A DNA stretch of 64,000 nucleotides. It comes from Litsea cubeba (lineage: Eukaryota > Streptophyta > Magnoliopsida > Laurales > Lauraceae). The translations under genes and the position numbers were made by a program. Positions 53,691 to 64,000 of the stretch are shown one piece after another. The notes beneath the pieces were generated by a model. The model was not told the DNA's origin and did no database searches. It saw nothing but the letters and a program-made list of their open reading frames with translations. Within the stretch, counting starts at the first letter, position 1. Each line of letters begins with the position of its first letter. The DNA lies in NCBI GenBank assembly GCA_012931725.1, contig CM022945.1, positions 21,486,318-21,550,317 on the forward strand, given 5' to 3'.

Positions 53691-55558
53691 TGTTATATAT
53701 GTCATAATTATGGACACTTGGCTAGGGATTGTAGGTGCCTATTGCTAACCAATTTCAGGTTGAAAAGAAACCCAAGTTAGTTAAGGCATGGAGGGCAAAG
53801 AAAAGGGAAGGTAATCCCAAAGAATCTCTCATTGTGCAAACGGCATTCAATGCACAAAAGAAGACCAGCACCATGGGTCCTTGATAGTGGTTGTTCAAGC
53901 CATATGACTGGTGATAAAGATAAATTCATCAAATTACAGCACTATGAAGGCGGTTCAGTGAAGTTTGGCAACAATGATGGTGCTAAAATCTGCGGAAAAG
54001 GTGTTTATTCAGCTTATGGCAAACAAGATCAGATCTGAAGAAGTCTTATATGTGTATGGATTGAGACACAACCTGCTTAGTGTGAGCCAGATCTGTGACA
54101 AGGGTCATGAAGTTATCTTCACAAAGAATGGGTTTGCCATCAAGAAGAGTAGCAACGGGAAAACAGTGGCAACTGGATCAAGAACTGCTGGAAATCTCTA
54201 TACACTGTCAGATGGAGCTGAAAAGACCTGCTTGATGAGTCGGACAGAGGAAAGTTGGTTGTGGCACAAACGCCTTGGGCATCTAAGCTTTGACAATATG
54301 TCAAAGATTTGCAATTCAAAGGCTGTGAGAGGCATGTCTAAAGTGGAAAAGCCTTCCAATCCCATTTGCGACTCTTGCCAAAAGGGGAAAGCAAACGCGG
54401 GTTATGTTCAAGTCAAAGGAGCATCATTCCAAGAAACCTCTTGAGCTAGTGCACACTGATCTCTGTGGACCGATGCGAACTCAAAGCACCAATGGAGATA
54501 AGTATTTCATGTTATGCATTGATGATTATACTCGTATGACATGGGTATTGTTTCTTAAGCATAAGCATCAAGCACTTGATCGTTTTAAAGTGTTTAAAGC
54601 ACAGGTTGAAAATCAATTGGAAAAACGTATCAAGATTTTAAGGTCTGATCGTGGAGGCGAGTTCACATCTGAAGAGTTCACTAAATATTGTGAACATCAT
54701 GGCATTCAAAGACAGTACTCAGCCCCTAGAACTCCACAGCAAAATGGAGTGTGGAACGGAAGAATCGCACCGTACAAGAGATGGCTCGTACGATGCTAAG
54801 TGAAAGCAAGATGGCTGACAAGTATTGGAAAGAGGCAATTCACACGGCTGTATACATTCAAAACCGATGCTTGATCAGGCCACATGAAGTCAAAAACTCC
54901 CTATGAGCTATGGTTTGGAAGAAAAGCAACAATCAAGCACTTCAGAGTCTTCGGCAGCAAGTGTTACATCAAGCGGCTCGAACAAAATCCGGGCAAATTT
55001 GAAGAAAGAGCTGACGAAGGTATATTTCTGGGTTACTCCTCTACTAGCAAGGCATATAGGTGTCTTAACAAAAGAACCAGAAAAATCATAGAAAGTGCTG
55101 ATGTGAGAATTGATGAAAACCCATCAACCAAAGAATGACAACTCATAATGACAGTCCAGTTTATGAGGACTCGAGGTGAGATTTGATGAGAGATGGCTGA
55201 ATCTAATGATTCTGAGAATCAAAGGATGACTCAGAAGATACTTCATCTAAGAAGCACAGCCACTGGGTAGAGCAACCCCCTAAGGATCAAATCATGGAGA
55301 TTCCAAAGGCAGGCGTTCAAACTAGACAAAGTGTAGTTAGCAATTACTCACTTTGTCCACCATTGGACCCAAGACTGTGGCTGAAGCCAGTCTCGATAAA
55401 AGTTGGTTTGAAAGCTATGCCTGAGGAGATGTGCAGGAATTTTGCTGAAGAAATGACGAAAGAAAGTGGCTGATATTTTCACGAAACCTTCTGCCAAAGG
55501 AAGTCTTCGGAGTAATCTACGGAAAAAGTTGGGAGTTACTCACTCTCCTAAACCGTAG
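53691..55558 (+). pseudogene. pol: Copia pol remnant: protease and integrase fragments, no RT
   Basis: Domains in order but in shifting frames: third zinc knuckle (53691-53732), protease WVLDSGCSSHMTG (about 53868), GAG-pre-integrase (LWHKRLGHLSF, CDSCQKGKA; 54262-54410), integrase core with HTDLCGP, IDDYTR, RSDRGGEF and TPQQNGV (54450-54752), and the integrase C-domain (YELWFGRK...FRVFGSKCYI...FLGYSS; 54884-55138). A GVQTRQS/DKSWF segment follows, after which the text jumps near 55450-55466 to VADIFTKPSAKG, the extreme C-terminus of RNase H. The whole RT and most of RNase H are absent. At least five frame changes occur, mostly single-base. Confidence 0.88.
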
Positions 55559-55624
55559 GAGTTGTGCTTGAAAGGGGGAGCAATGCATTCATTGAATATC
55601 CTATTCGCTCCTCGGTTTGGTCCC

Positions 55625-55735
55625 TTTGGATTTGTGTCAAGGGGGAGAGATGTTATGCTACGATAGCAAGGAGAGATGTTATGCTATGTTAGCAAGGAGA
55701 GATGTTATACTATGAAAGCTAGGGGGAGATTGTGA
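55625..55735. repeat. GAGAGATGTTATGCTA short repeats in the copia 3' region
   Basis: Three near copies of AGCAAGGAGAGATGTTATGCTATG at about 26-bp spacing, flanked by AAGGGGGAGAG and TAGGGGGAGAT purine tracts. Confidence 0.85.
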
Positions 55736-55857
55736 CAGTGCATGGTTGATATTTCCGAATTTCAGAATTGGTTCCAAGTGAGTGTTGAAAAGAACTTGGA
55801 AGAGCTGCAAGCTGGAGTTGAAAGTGTTTGAAGTTCAATAGTGTTGCCAACAATTCC

Positions 55858-55869
55858 AAAGGGGGAGAT
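55858..55869 (+). promoter_or_regulatory. Polypurine tract of copia element
   Basis: AAAGGGGGAGAT immediately before the 3' LTR TG. Confidence 0.9.
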
Positions 55870-57066
55870 TGTTGGAACTTGAGATGAATTTGAGATGACT
55901 TGAGTAGTTTTTGATGATTTGAAGAATCAGTATCTCAAGTATTAGTTTGAGTTGGAATTCTTGTCAACACATTGTCACAAACATGATGATAATAAGCTGG
56001 TGTTGATAGAGCTTGAAAAGGAGAAACAGAATTGCAACAGTCTGGAATTAAGAATTCCTGATGCAGAGCACGGCGGTCGACCGGGCTGTTTCATGCGGTC
56101 GACCGAGCAAGAAGAAACCTGCAGGAAAACAGAAAAAGGCACCTCTCAGTTATTTTCGTGACACAGTGTGTCTTCGGTCGAACCGAGCCCTCAGGATGTC
56201 GACGAGCTCGAAATTGTCTGTTTTCCAGTCAGTGTCTTCGGTCGACCGGGCAAGCTAGGATGTCGACCGAGCACGGGAACCAGAGTTGCGCAGAATAGAA
56301 GTTTTTGCACGAAAATTCAGCACAGTTATCTATTTCGTTTGGGAATCTTTCTAAATGAATTGTTAGCCCGTTTTGAATACAATTAAGGGTTATTAAAACC
56401 TATATAAAGGCATGCTTGGGTCGTTCATAAACACACCAAGAAGAGACACCAGAGAGAGAAGAAGAGAAGAGAAAAGAGAGAGAGTTCTTGAGAGAAAGCT
56501 GGTGCTATTGCTGTGTGCTGTTGTGCTGCATCTTTCTACAGCAATTGTGGACGAGATTATGCTCTAGAAGATGGTGTTTTCGTCCATGAGTTAAGTGTCT
56601 CTCTGTTTATGCTTTAATTTCAATTTGTAAGGGATTGAGAGAGAGAGAATTGTAGAGGGGAAGGGCTGTAGACAGAATTAATCTTCTACTCTGTTTTTAA
56701 CATCAAGTTGGTGCTTGGTGTCTGGGGTTTGGTGATCCTATCTGTTGGTGCAGATAAATTGTAAAGGGAGTCGGTGCTTCCTAGATAGTTGGTGCTATCT
56801 GAAACTCAAGGGAGTAGGTGCTTCCTAGATAGTTGGTGCTATCTGAAACTAAGGGTTGGTGCTCTTTGTCGTTGTAGCGACTAAATAAGATTCAGATCTG
56901 TCCCGGATTGGTGTTCGGACAGTCTTTGAACCGTGGACGTAGCCTTTCGGTGAACCACGTTAAATCTGGTGTCATTGTGTGATTTGACTTGTTTTGTTGT
57001 TGAATTGGACCTGTTTTTAGAAATCACTGATTCACCCCCCCCTCTCAGTGATCGCGGTATCCAACA
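55870..57066 (+). repeat. 3' LTR of copia element
   Basis: 1,197 bp versus 1,192 for the 5' copy. Differences I saw are mostly single-base insertions or deletions (for example at CACGGCGG, GGTCGAACC, GTCGACGAG, GTTTTTGC) plus a few substitutions. Confidence 0.96.
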
Positions 57067-57071
57067 TTATA
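57067..57071. other. Target site duplication TTATA, right copy (copia)
   Basis: Matches 50786-50790; Athila #2 sequence resumes directly after it. Confidence 0.95.
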
Positions 57072-58010
57072 TTGTCTAACCTTGGATAGGGAGCATCGCG
57101 AACACATCCCAGGTGCTTTCTACACTTGACCATCTCTTACTTTATGCTCCTCATGTCTCATATACCTCAATGCATCTCATTCATTCACACATCGAGGACG
57201 ATGTTCATGCTTGGTTGGGGGGTGGGAACAAGCACACTTGTTCATCTTTAGACAAAAGTTTTACATTCTTTTTGGTTGATTCTAGAAAAAAAATTGAAAA
57301 AAGAAAAGAAAAAAAAACAATGCTTTTTTATTTTTAAGGTTTTGAAATAAAATAAAAGGGAAAATTTCGAGAGAAATTTTTTGAAACAAAGATACCTTGA
57401 ACTTTGGAATTTTTGATGCTTTGGGCAAAGAAAGAGAACCTTGGTTTACTATTTTGTTTATGGAAAGGATTTTTGGAAAAGTGCTGAATTTTGATCCCTC
57501 ACTTTCACACAGTCTGTATATGTTTTCAAAGTTTTTGAATGCCAAGCCATGATTTCCGTTTTTCTTTGACGATTGGATTGAAAATATGATGGAAAACTGA
57601 CCCTTAGTTTCACAGTTTCTAGTTCATCTGGTTTTTGTTGGCCACAAGAGCTAGTGAATTAATTCGGGCACATGAAAAGGGCTGCCTATTGTTGGGGACA
57701 GTAAAAAAAAAAAGAAAAAAAGAAAAAAAGAAAAAAAAGTGTTTAGTCTTGAAAAGAATAAAAAGTTGTGTGGCTAGTTTGAGTTTAGAGCCTTTTTAAC
57801 CCGAGCCAGTAAGCCCGTAGGGGTATTTACATACCTAGTGCCCTAAAGACATTTGTTTTGGGAGTCATTGGCCTAAAGCTCGTTACATGGGTTAATTAGA
57901 AAGCTTAAGCGACCTAAGCATTGCATAGTCACATGTGTATAAAAAAAAAAAACAGTAGTGTGAAAGCCGTCATGGTTGCCTTGAGAGGAATATTGTTTTT
58001 CTTTGCTAAG
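57072..58010 (+). other. Athila #2 3' non-coding region, resumed after copia
   Basis: Contains ATCGAGGACGATGTT...GGTTGGGGGGTGGGAAC and the long conserved block (57656-57990) also found in Athila #1. No coding frame. The downstream limit is approximate. Confidence 0.6.
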
Positions 58011-61000
58011 GTTAGGTGGCCCAGAATTTTGGATTGAAAATTGTTTATGTTAAATTGTATGTCCTACATCCAGTGGATAATGTGAACAATTTGATTAATT
58101 AATTTAATTAATATATTTTTTCATGCTTCTATTCATGAGATGAATAAGTGTTACACCCCATCCCGAGTTAATCAATATTAACTCTAATAATTGAGATTAA
58201 AGCTAATTAACTATGATTAATTAAACTAATGATGGTTAATGACCAAATGGAATTGAATTAGCCTTAAATGAATGATTTGGGCTTAATGAAATGGTAATGA
58301 ATGAGATGGAACTTCTACATTATTTGAATTTAATTTACTATGATTATGGTTGGGTATTCATTTTTCATTGAAGGGACATTTATACAGTTCTTCCTTTTGT
58401 TATATTTGTTTGATTTCTTGTGGTATTAGTGATGTTGATGATGAGACAAAGTTTTCTTTGCTTTGTTTGTGTGGGCTAATGATTCAAAATCATGAGTTTG
58501 CTGGTTTTTACAGTGAATTTTCATCTCTCTGTTTTGTGATTGAAAAATCCAATTGCCCATTGAAATATGATAATGAAATATTCATGAAATCCTGTCTTTT
58601 GATTTCTTAAGACAAAGGAAAGTGGTTTTCTGAAGGCCCCATTTGGATCCTTGAAACTCAGTTGCTCTGCACTTAGTTTACCTGTGAATAGAGTTGCTCT
58701 GTTTACCTGTGATTGAATATGGAAGAGAATAAAGCATTTGTCACTTATGGGTAATTCAGGCTATCCAAATACATTTACCTTCTTCACTCGCTTTACGAGT
58801 ATCCAAATGGGCACAAAAGGTTGGGAATAAAAGCACCTAATGTATATGCGTTATTAAGGAAAATAATTTTCCAAAGCATTCCTGGGCCTCAACATCTTTT
58901 GTGATTACATTATTAACAGGTGAAGTTGAACTGATTATCCCAAAAAAATGATAAAATACAGGTAGGTATAATCACTGTTATCTAAAATGATTTTTGAAAG
59001 ATTGGTATTTAAGCACGAGAATGAATCCTAGAACGTACTTAGTAGCTAGGAGATTCTCTTTTTCATCCACAACCCGATGTCAGACCTTCAATTTTTTCAC
59101 ATGATGGCACACTTGTTCGGTGGTCCAGAAATTCAGATTATAGGAACAACTGTTTGTAGACTCTTCCCAAATATCCTACTTACTTGATCCTCACTCTTCA
59201 CTGGCCAGCCCTTCCAATATGGCAAAGTGAAGCTTATATTCCTTTCCATGTTCTTTGTTGAGGTTAAATGCAATTAATGAAATATAGCCAGTATACAGTT
59301 AATTTTTAGAGAAAGAAAAGGAAAAAAGAAAAAGCTAGAAATATACATTATGGCGCGAGTTGGACCGAGTTGCACCCATAACCCACAACACTAGGGCCTG
59401 TTTGGAAACTCTTATTTTGAAATAGAGCTGATTCAATTAAAACTTGTTTGAAATAGAGCTGTTTCAATTATACCCTTTCAATTATACCCTTTTTACAAAT
59501 AGACCTTTGCTATGTCCGTCTCAATTCTGCCATCTAATTGATGGATTGTTTCCCCTCTTTTGCTTCCTTTTTTTTTTCTTTTCTTTCTAGTTCTCTAATT
59601 GAAGGTCACCAATGAGATGGTTACAGCATCCAACCATAGCCCATATTCAATTGAACCCAAAAGCACCAATGGTAAAAGTTCAGGCCATTAGCCACCAAGT
59701 CTTTCTGTATGCACTATGCAGCAATGCATTTAATAATTAGCTGGGGCAGGTTGCTTTGATTAAGACATAATTAGATTTTTTTTCCGATTAGTCTGTAAAA
59801 TGTCTATTTAGAGTTACATTCTCATCATCTATGATTCATAGACAGAGACAAAAGAGTTGACATGAGGCTGCTCTTTTAAAATTCCTCTCCCTTCTCTCCC
59901 ATAAATTTAAAATGAAACAGTGGGATCGGATCATTGTTTAAAAACTTCTTTAGTGCTGAATGAAAACAAATTAATTTTGAAACCATGATAGTCTCAAAAG
60001 AACTAGTTGAAATCATAAAAGATTTATAAATCAGCAAAAGATTTGCAAGTTTTCACAAAAATCTCTTGGGATTTTAAACCTCATTGAGAATCCCATAATT
60101 TCCATGGTGTTTTCCTTGAATGGAAACCCCACAAAAAAGTTATATTTTCTGAAAATATCAATGATCTTTGTGTGGGGTTTTTCACTGTTGACAGCATATT
60201 GGTTGAGTGAAAAATCACTGAAAGAGCCTTGGCCAGTATTCATGTCAGGAGACTCTATTGCAGTCATATATATATATATATATATATATATAAAGACTAC
60301 CAGCCAAGCATACGCACCAAAAGTATCTTTTCTTTTCATGGAAAAACAGGAAAAGATGCTCTCCATGCGTTTTCCATGTTTAAAAGATATGGGGAGAAGG
60401 TGAACGTTCCATTGATACTCCTGTTAGAAGGAACTAAAAATGGGAAAAGATGCTTTCCATGAATTTCCCATGTTAATTAGAAAAAGGGAAGAATTCCCAC
60501 ATTACTTTGCATCTTTGAATAGGTTCATTCTATCTGCATGTTATGTGACCTTTCATGCAAGTGGAGCCCCATGGTCGAGCAATCCATAACTTTGAAATGA
60601 TGGGTCACACCTGGACGGAGGACACCCGGCCCATTGGATGTTTGTGATCATGAATTGGCATGAAATCATTGGCCCTTTCTTTTTTTTTTTCTTTTTTTTT
60701 TTTTTTTAAGAAGACAAGATGGAAACTTCCATTGTGGCAATCCATAGGGCTCATCAGATCAATGGTGCAATGACCAACCATGGCTCCACTTCCATGTTTT
60801 TCCAAGCCATGTGCTTCTTCTTTTCCATTAGTTAGGCTTAAATATGTGTGAAAGGTATTTTCCACATACAGTGACGTACACAGACTGTATCTCGAAAGTA
60901 GGACACCTAATTTCTTCAACACCATGCATCTTTTTAAATGCTTTCTCAGCCTATTCCAATTAACAAGGTCAGATTATTAAAGTGATCTTCATTCAACTCC

Positions 61001-61601
61001 ACCAACTCAAGCATCACACCAAATTCCACACGTCTTCTTCCCCATTTGATCTTATCCTCATCTTCTCTAACATCTCATGTAATGTGGGCCTTGTCATTGG
61101 ACTTACCAGACAAGACAAAATTGCCTTTGATGTTGAGGCCCCACCGGATACATTCTACATGCTAGGATTACATAATAGCGTAAGGTAATATTACAAAAAT
61201 ACCCTCACATGGTTTTAACAGTCTGACCCGGGTAAAATAAGGCTCCACACATAACATTTTGGTAGAGGTCTGATTAAAACTGAAATGGGTCATTCTTAGT
61301 TCTCTGGCTGATTTTTCTGTGTCAGATTAAAGCACCCATCCTAGGGAAATGTTGAAGTAGTATGGTTAGACAATGAAAGACCTGCAGAGAATTTCCACCA
61401 AAGTGCAAAATCTTCATTTTTATCTAATAGGAGATGGATTACAATAACTCCTCTTTTCCTCATTTTACTGATTGAATTTTTTTATAGTATATTTGTTTTC
61501 CATATCCAAGCAAGGATACAAGCTTAAATATGGAAATCCTTATAATGTGGTTGGGTAAGGAGCCATCTGCAAAGTTCTAATATTGCATTACTTGTCTTCA
61601 G
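58011..61601. other. AT-rich region without recognised genes
   Basis: Holds a GTGTTACACCCCATCCCGAG phrase near 58149 that resembles the start of some plant LTRs, an (AT)n run at 60266-60293, and short frames without homology. Text near 59391-59480 (GGGCCTGTTTGGAAAC, ATAGAGCTG.TTCAATTA) is dispersed-repeat-like. It could include introns or upstream sequence of the gene below. Confidence 0.35.
60266..60293. repeat. (AT)n microsatellite
   Basis: About 14 AT dinucleotides without interruption. Confidence 0.95.
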
Positions 61602-61777
61602 GTGCCTCAGTTAGGATGGGATACATTGATAGTGGCTCTAGTTCCTCTCAAAGTGGGAAAGCCGACAGTGAAATTGGAAAAAGCTGCAATTCACGAAATC
61701 TATGAAATAGTGAAATTAATCCGGGAGCCTAAAAATGGGAAGATAAATGACAAAATCTACCAATTTTTTATTCCACT
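61602..61777 (+). CDS. Well-formed exon of an unrecognised gene
   Basis: CTTGTCTTCAG acceptor, then 58 codons plus 2 bases with no stop and normal coding composition (VPQLGWDTLIVALVPLKVG... ...NGKINDKIYQFFIP), then donor GTATGA. Charged, amphipathic text with conserved-looking KAAIHEIYEIVKLI. I do not recognise the family. It is on the same strand as the HD-domain exons 440 bp downstream, but I have no evidence that it belongs to the same transcript. Confidence 0.5.
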
Positions 61778-62217
61778 GTATGATGTTACCATCCTTTTCC
61801 TTTTTATTTATGCAGTCAATATCATGTTTATTGTGAGTTAACTTTGTGGGGCTGTCCAGGGGTCATCAAAAACTGGTTTTCTTGGAGAGGTCAATCAAGG
61901 TGGGTGATTTCATTCAAAATGGGAGAAGAGCCGGACCTCATAAAATAAGCCCATGGTTAGATGAGGTGAAGGACAGACCTGAATGGTCATGGGGTGTCAT
62001 TCTCATGTGTGCCTAGGCAGCCAACTTTGTAACAGACTATCTAGCCCAGATAAAGGAGGAGGGAGGATGGTGGTGCCTTGGACAGTTCTACAAACCACAT
62101 AATCTATTGGGATGACCACCTTTAAGAAGGTAATGCTATTGCAAATTTGAAGAAGCAATGACTATATATATGACCCCTATTTTAAATGTAGGTACTTACT
62201 TATTGTTGTCTGTGCAG

Positions 62218-62428
62218 GGCTTAGAGCTTGGCATTGAACCTATTGATTTACAGACGGTGAAACTCACAGGTGCTCGGCTCTTCCATTTTAAAGATTCAAT
62301 TTTATTTTTTTTACTTTTGGTGATTGGTAATCCCTGATTGTTTGTGGATTTTTCAATTTATAGGACTATTGCATGATATTGGGCATGGCCCTTTCAGCCG
62401 CTTGTATGAGCGCGAGTTTCTTCCCCAG
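62218..62428 (+). CDS. Exons of a SAMHD1/VEN4-type HD-domain dNTP triphosphohydrolase gene (partial)
   Basis: Two exons. The first, 62218-62269 (GTGCAG acceptor, AG/GTGCTC donor), encodes GLELGIEPIDLQTVKLTG across the phase-1 intron. The second, 62364 to at least 62428, encodes LLHDIGHGPFSRLYEREFLPQ. The HD pair in LLHDIGHGPF is the metal-binding signature of the SAMHD1 family, which cleaves dNTPs to deoxynucleoside and triphosphate; the plant homologue is VEN4. The reading frame continues as VLNGCN, close to the family's next residues, before diverging with no GT donor, so the exon end is unclear. The expected upstream FEHSLGV exon and downstream WSHE exon are not in the window. Either a long-intron gene or a gene fragment. 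Confidence 0.7.
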
Positions 62429-63840
62429 GTTCTTAATGGATGCAATCCTTTTTTCCACTCTTTTGAATCTGATGTTGTGGCATGTTGGTATCATTATTGA
62501 ATCACAAAAGAGTCATCCTCTACGTCCAAAATTCTCAACTTAGCAATGTTAGTTTTTATCCATGCCAATTTCTCCACATCTGCTTCTATGGGCACCCCTT
62601 TTTTCTTTTCCATGTGTTGAGCACATTCATAATAAATAAAATCCTTTCATACATTGGTACTCCGGATTTAACAATATTCTTTATAACTCTACATTCTGAT
62701 GATTTAACAATCTTCAGCAATCAAATGATTAAGATCTGATATCATTTCTTGGCTACGAGGATCAATTGGGATCATGACATTGCTGAAATGACCGGGGGGG
62801 AGGGGGGGTGTTAGTGTTGTTATGAACTATAGAAATGTCATCAAGGGAGGCCATGCACATCACTCTCTTGTTTTATACTACTAAACAACTAAATTAACTG
62901 CATGGAGAGACTTTGGAAAGGAGGCTAGCTGAAACTTTTTTTGCATTGTGTGACACAGTTACTTTTAATGGGGTTCCTAATGTTGTTGAGTCTGCATTTA
63001 AGCTAAAGTCATTACTCATGTTGTGTTTCTCCTTGTTTGTATCCACAGGTTGTAGAGAATGTAACGTTTATGGCCGAAATGGTATTGTTTTCTTCACCAA
63101 AGTTATTATAAATTTATTTGGATTTCCTTTTTGAGTTTTTTTTCCCAGTTTCATTGAACTCGATGTTTTATTGGATGAGAATGACATGAGCTTTAAATTA
63201 GGAATTTGACTAAATGGCCTTGGTGGAATCTTGCATCACGTGTTTAGTCCAAAAGGATGACTTGGTTATTTGGATGTATCTTGAAACATGTATGCCAACA
63301 TAACACATATATGCCAACACATCAAACATGTTAGGCATTTCAGGTGTGTTTGGATGTATCTTGAACTAACAAAAATAAAGAAAAATGGAATCACTTGCAA
63401 ATGGGCTGATAAGAGTATACACAGAATAGTATACACATCAACATGGTAGGGATATGATTTAAAAGCAGATAAGGTTGAATGGTGTATGACTGATGACGTA
63501 GTGGTGAATGACTTTGTAGTGTGTTGGGGCATTGAGTTGTTTATATGAAGTGTTTTTTTTTTTTGTCATGTACAGGTACTTAGCAGGTTGTAAAAAAAAA
63601 ATTAAATGTCACACGTACAGGGGAGACTATGCCGAAATTTCGAGAAATATTTTACATTAGAAATTTTTACACACTTGGTATATTAAGAATATAAAGACTC
63701 TTGGAATGGAGATTGAGACTCCATTTGATTTGTCCCATGGTGTAATTATATTGTTTTTGTTGGATAATCTGCCTGCAAATGTCTTAACAATTTGAGAGGC
63801 TTTTTGTATGAAAGACTTTGAGTAGTTCTTTTGGATTCAT

Positions 63841-63901
<61 letters not shown>

Positions 63902-64000
63902 AATATTTTTGGAAAATGAGTGTTCGTCTTCTTTTTAAGTATCTGAATTTTTAGTATATAATGCTGATAATTGTTGTATTTGGTACTTAGGTTTGGACTC
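62429..64000. other. Region after the HD-domain exons
   Basis: AT-rich, intron-like. A G-run (GGGGGGGAGGGGGGG) lies near 62795. At 63048-63085, ATCCACAG/GTTGTAGAG...GAAATG/GTATTG looks like a short exon with both splice signals, which I cannot assign. There is a (CT)n tract at 63843-63898. Confidence 0.35.
63843..63898. repeat. (CT)n microsatellite
   Basis: 28 uninterrupted CT dinucleotides. Confidence 0.97.

Larger units (their letters stand above)
50791..57066 (+). mobile_element. Copia retrotransposon with internal deletion, SIRE-like
   Basis: 6,276 bp: LTRs 50791-51982 and 55870-57066, tRNA-iMet primer site, gag, fragments of protease and integrase, a very short RNase H tail, polypurine tract. 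The large Gag with several zinc knuckles suggests the SIRE/Maximus lineage; that assignment is tentative. RT and RNase H are deleted, so it could move only with proteins from another copy. It is inserted in the 3' region of Athila #2. Confidence 0.92.
41937..58010 (+). mobile_element. Older Athila element (Athila #2), 3' end missing, interrupted by copia
   Basis: 5' LTR 41937-44604, tRNA-Asp primer site, leader, single-frame gag-pol 45194-50706 with disruptions, and 3' non-coding region split by the copia element (50707-50790 and 57072 to about 58010). Same organisation and protein family as Athila #1, but the LTRs share only their termini (TGATAAGTCC..., ...CGATCA), so they are different families. 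Similarity to Athila #1 fades after about 57990 and no 3' LTR follows. Confidence 0.85.

Noticed and set aside
58350..58610. 86-codon plus-strand frame
   Set aside because: Single open frame in AT-rich sequence without splice context or recognisable motifs.
62913..63134. 73-codon plus-strand frame including a possible short exon
   Set aside because: Splice-like signals at 63055 and 63085 exist, but the translation cannot be tied to the HD-domain family with confidence.

Overview
This 64-kb window is nuclear DNA of a flowering plant. It has intron-containing genes, plant LTR retrotransposons primed from plant tRNAs, CACTA transposons and MITEs. Two cytochrome P450 genes resemble CYP93, a family described only from angiosperms. 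The species cannot be fixed from sequence alone. Most of the window is transposable elements, many nested. I see no rRNA, functional tRNA, CRISPR or organelle insert.

Layout. (1) 1-20700: a large CACTA (En/Spm-type) transposon whose left end lies outside the window. Its right terminus (CACTGCAAGAATC read inward) is at 20700. It has palindromic subterminal repeats at both sides, a CT-rich leader exon, an intron and a transposase reading frame (16424-17221). That frame stops where the catalytic Tnp2 domain should begin. A 171-bp satellite-like array (17160-19497) follows instead, organised as a three-monomer higher-order repeat. (2) 2935-14898: a very young Athila-type Ty3/gypsy element nested in the CACTA leader, with near-identical 2.06-kb LTRs, TSD GGTCT and a tRNA-Asp primer site. 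Gag and pol are intact except for one frame change at a G/T homopolymer. (3) 21613-24208 and 32875-36049: two tandem minus-strand P450 genes. The first carries a 4-bp deletion that removes the haem-binding loop, while the second looks intact. MITEs, a copia-type LTR and degenerate repeats lie between and inside them. (4) 36265-40104: a minus-strand, pol-less Tat-type gypsy element with gag and several tandem repeat blocks, ending about 150 bp upstream of the TATA box of the intact P450. (5) 40105 and 40301: two nested CACTA-like termini with C-rich sequence behind them. (6) 41937 to about 58010: an older Athila element whose gag-pol has a frameshift and five in-frame stops. It has no 3' LTR in the window and is interrupted by (7) a 6.3-kb copia element (50791-57066; TSD TTATA; tRNA-iMet primer site) that lost all reverse transcriptase and RNase H. 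(8) 58011-64000: low-copy-looking sequence with plus-strand exons of a SAMHD1/VEN4-type HD-domain dNTP hydrolase gene (62218-62428) and one well-formed exon I do not recognise (61602-61777).

How it fits together. The only host genes with a clear function are the P450 pair, probably specialised metabolism at the ER, and the partial SAMHD1-like gene for dNTP pool control. The rest records successive insertions: CACTA, then young Athila inside it; CACTA-like ends, then older Athila, then copia inside the Athila. Several differences between LTR copies are single-base indels, so some frame breaks could be residual assembly errors and should be checked against reads.
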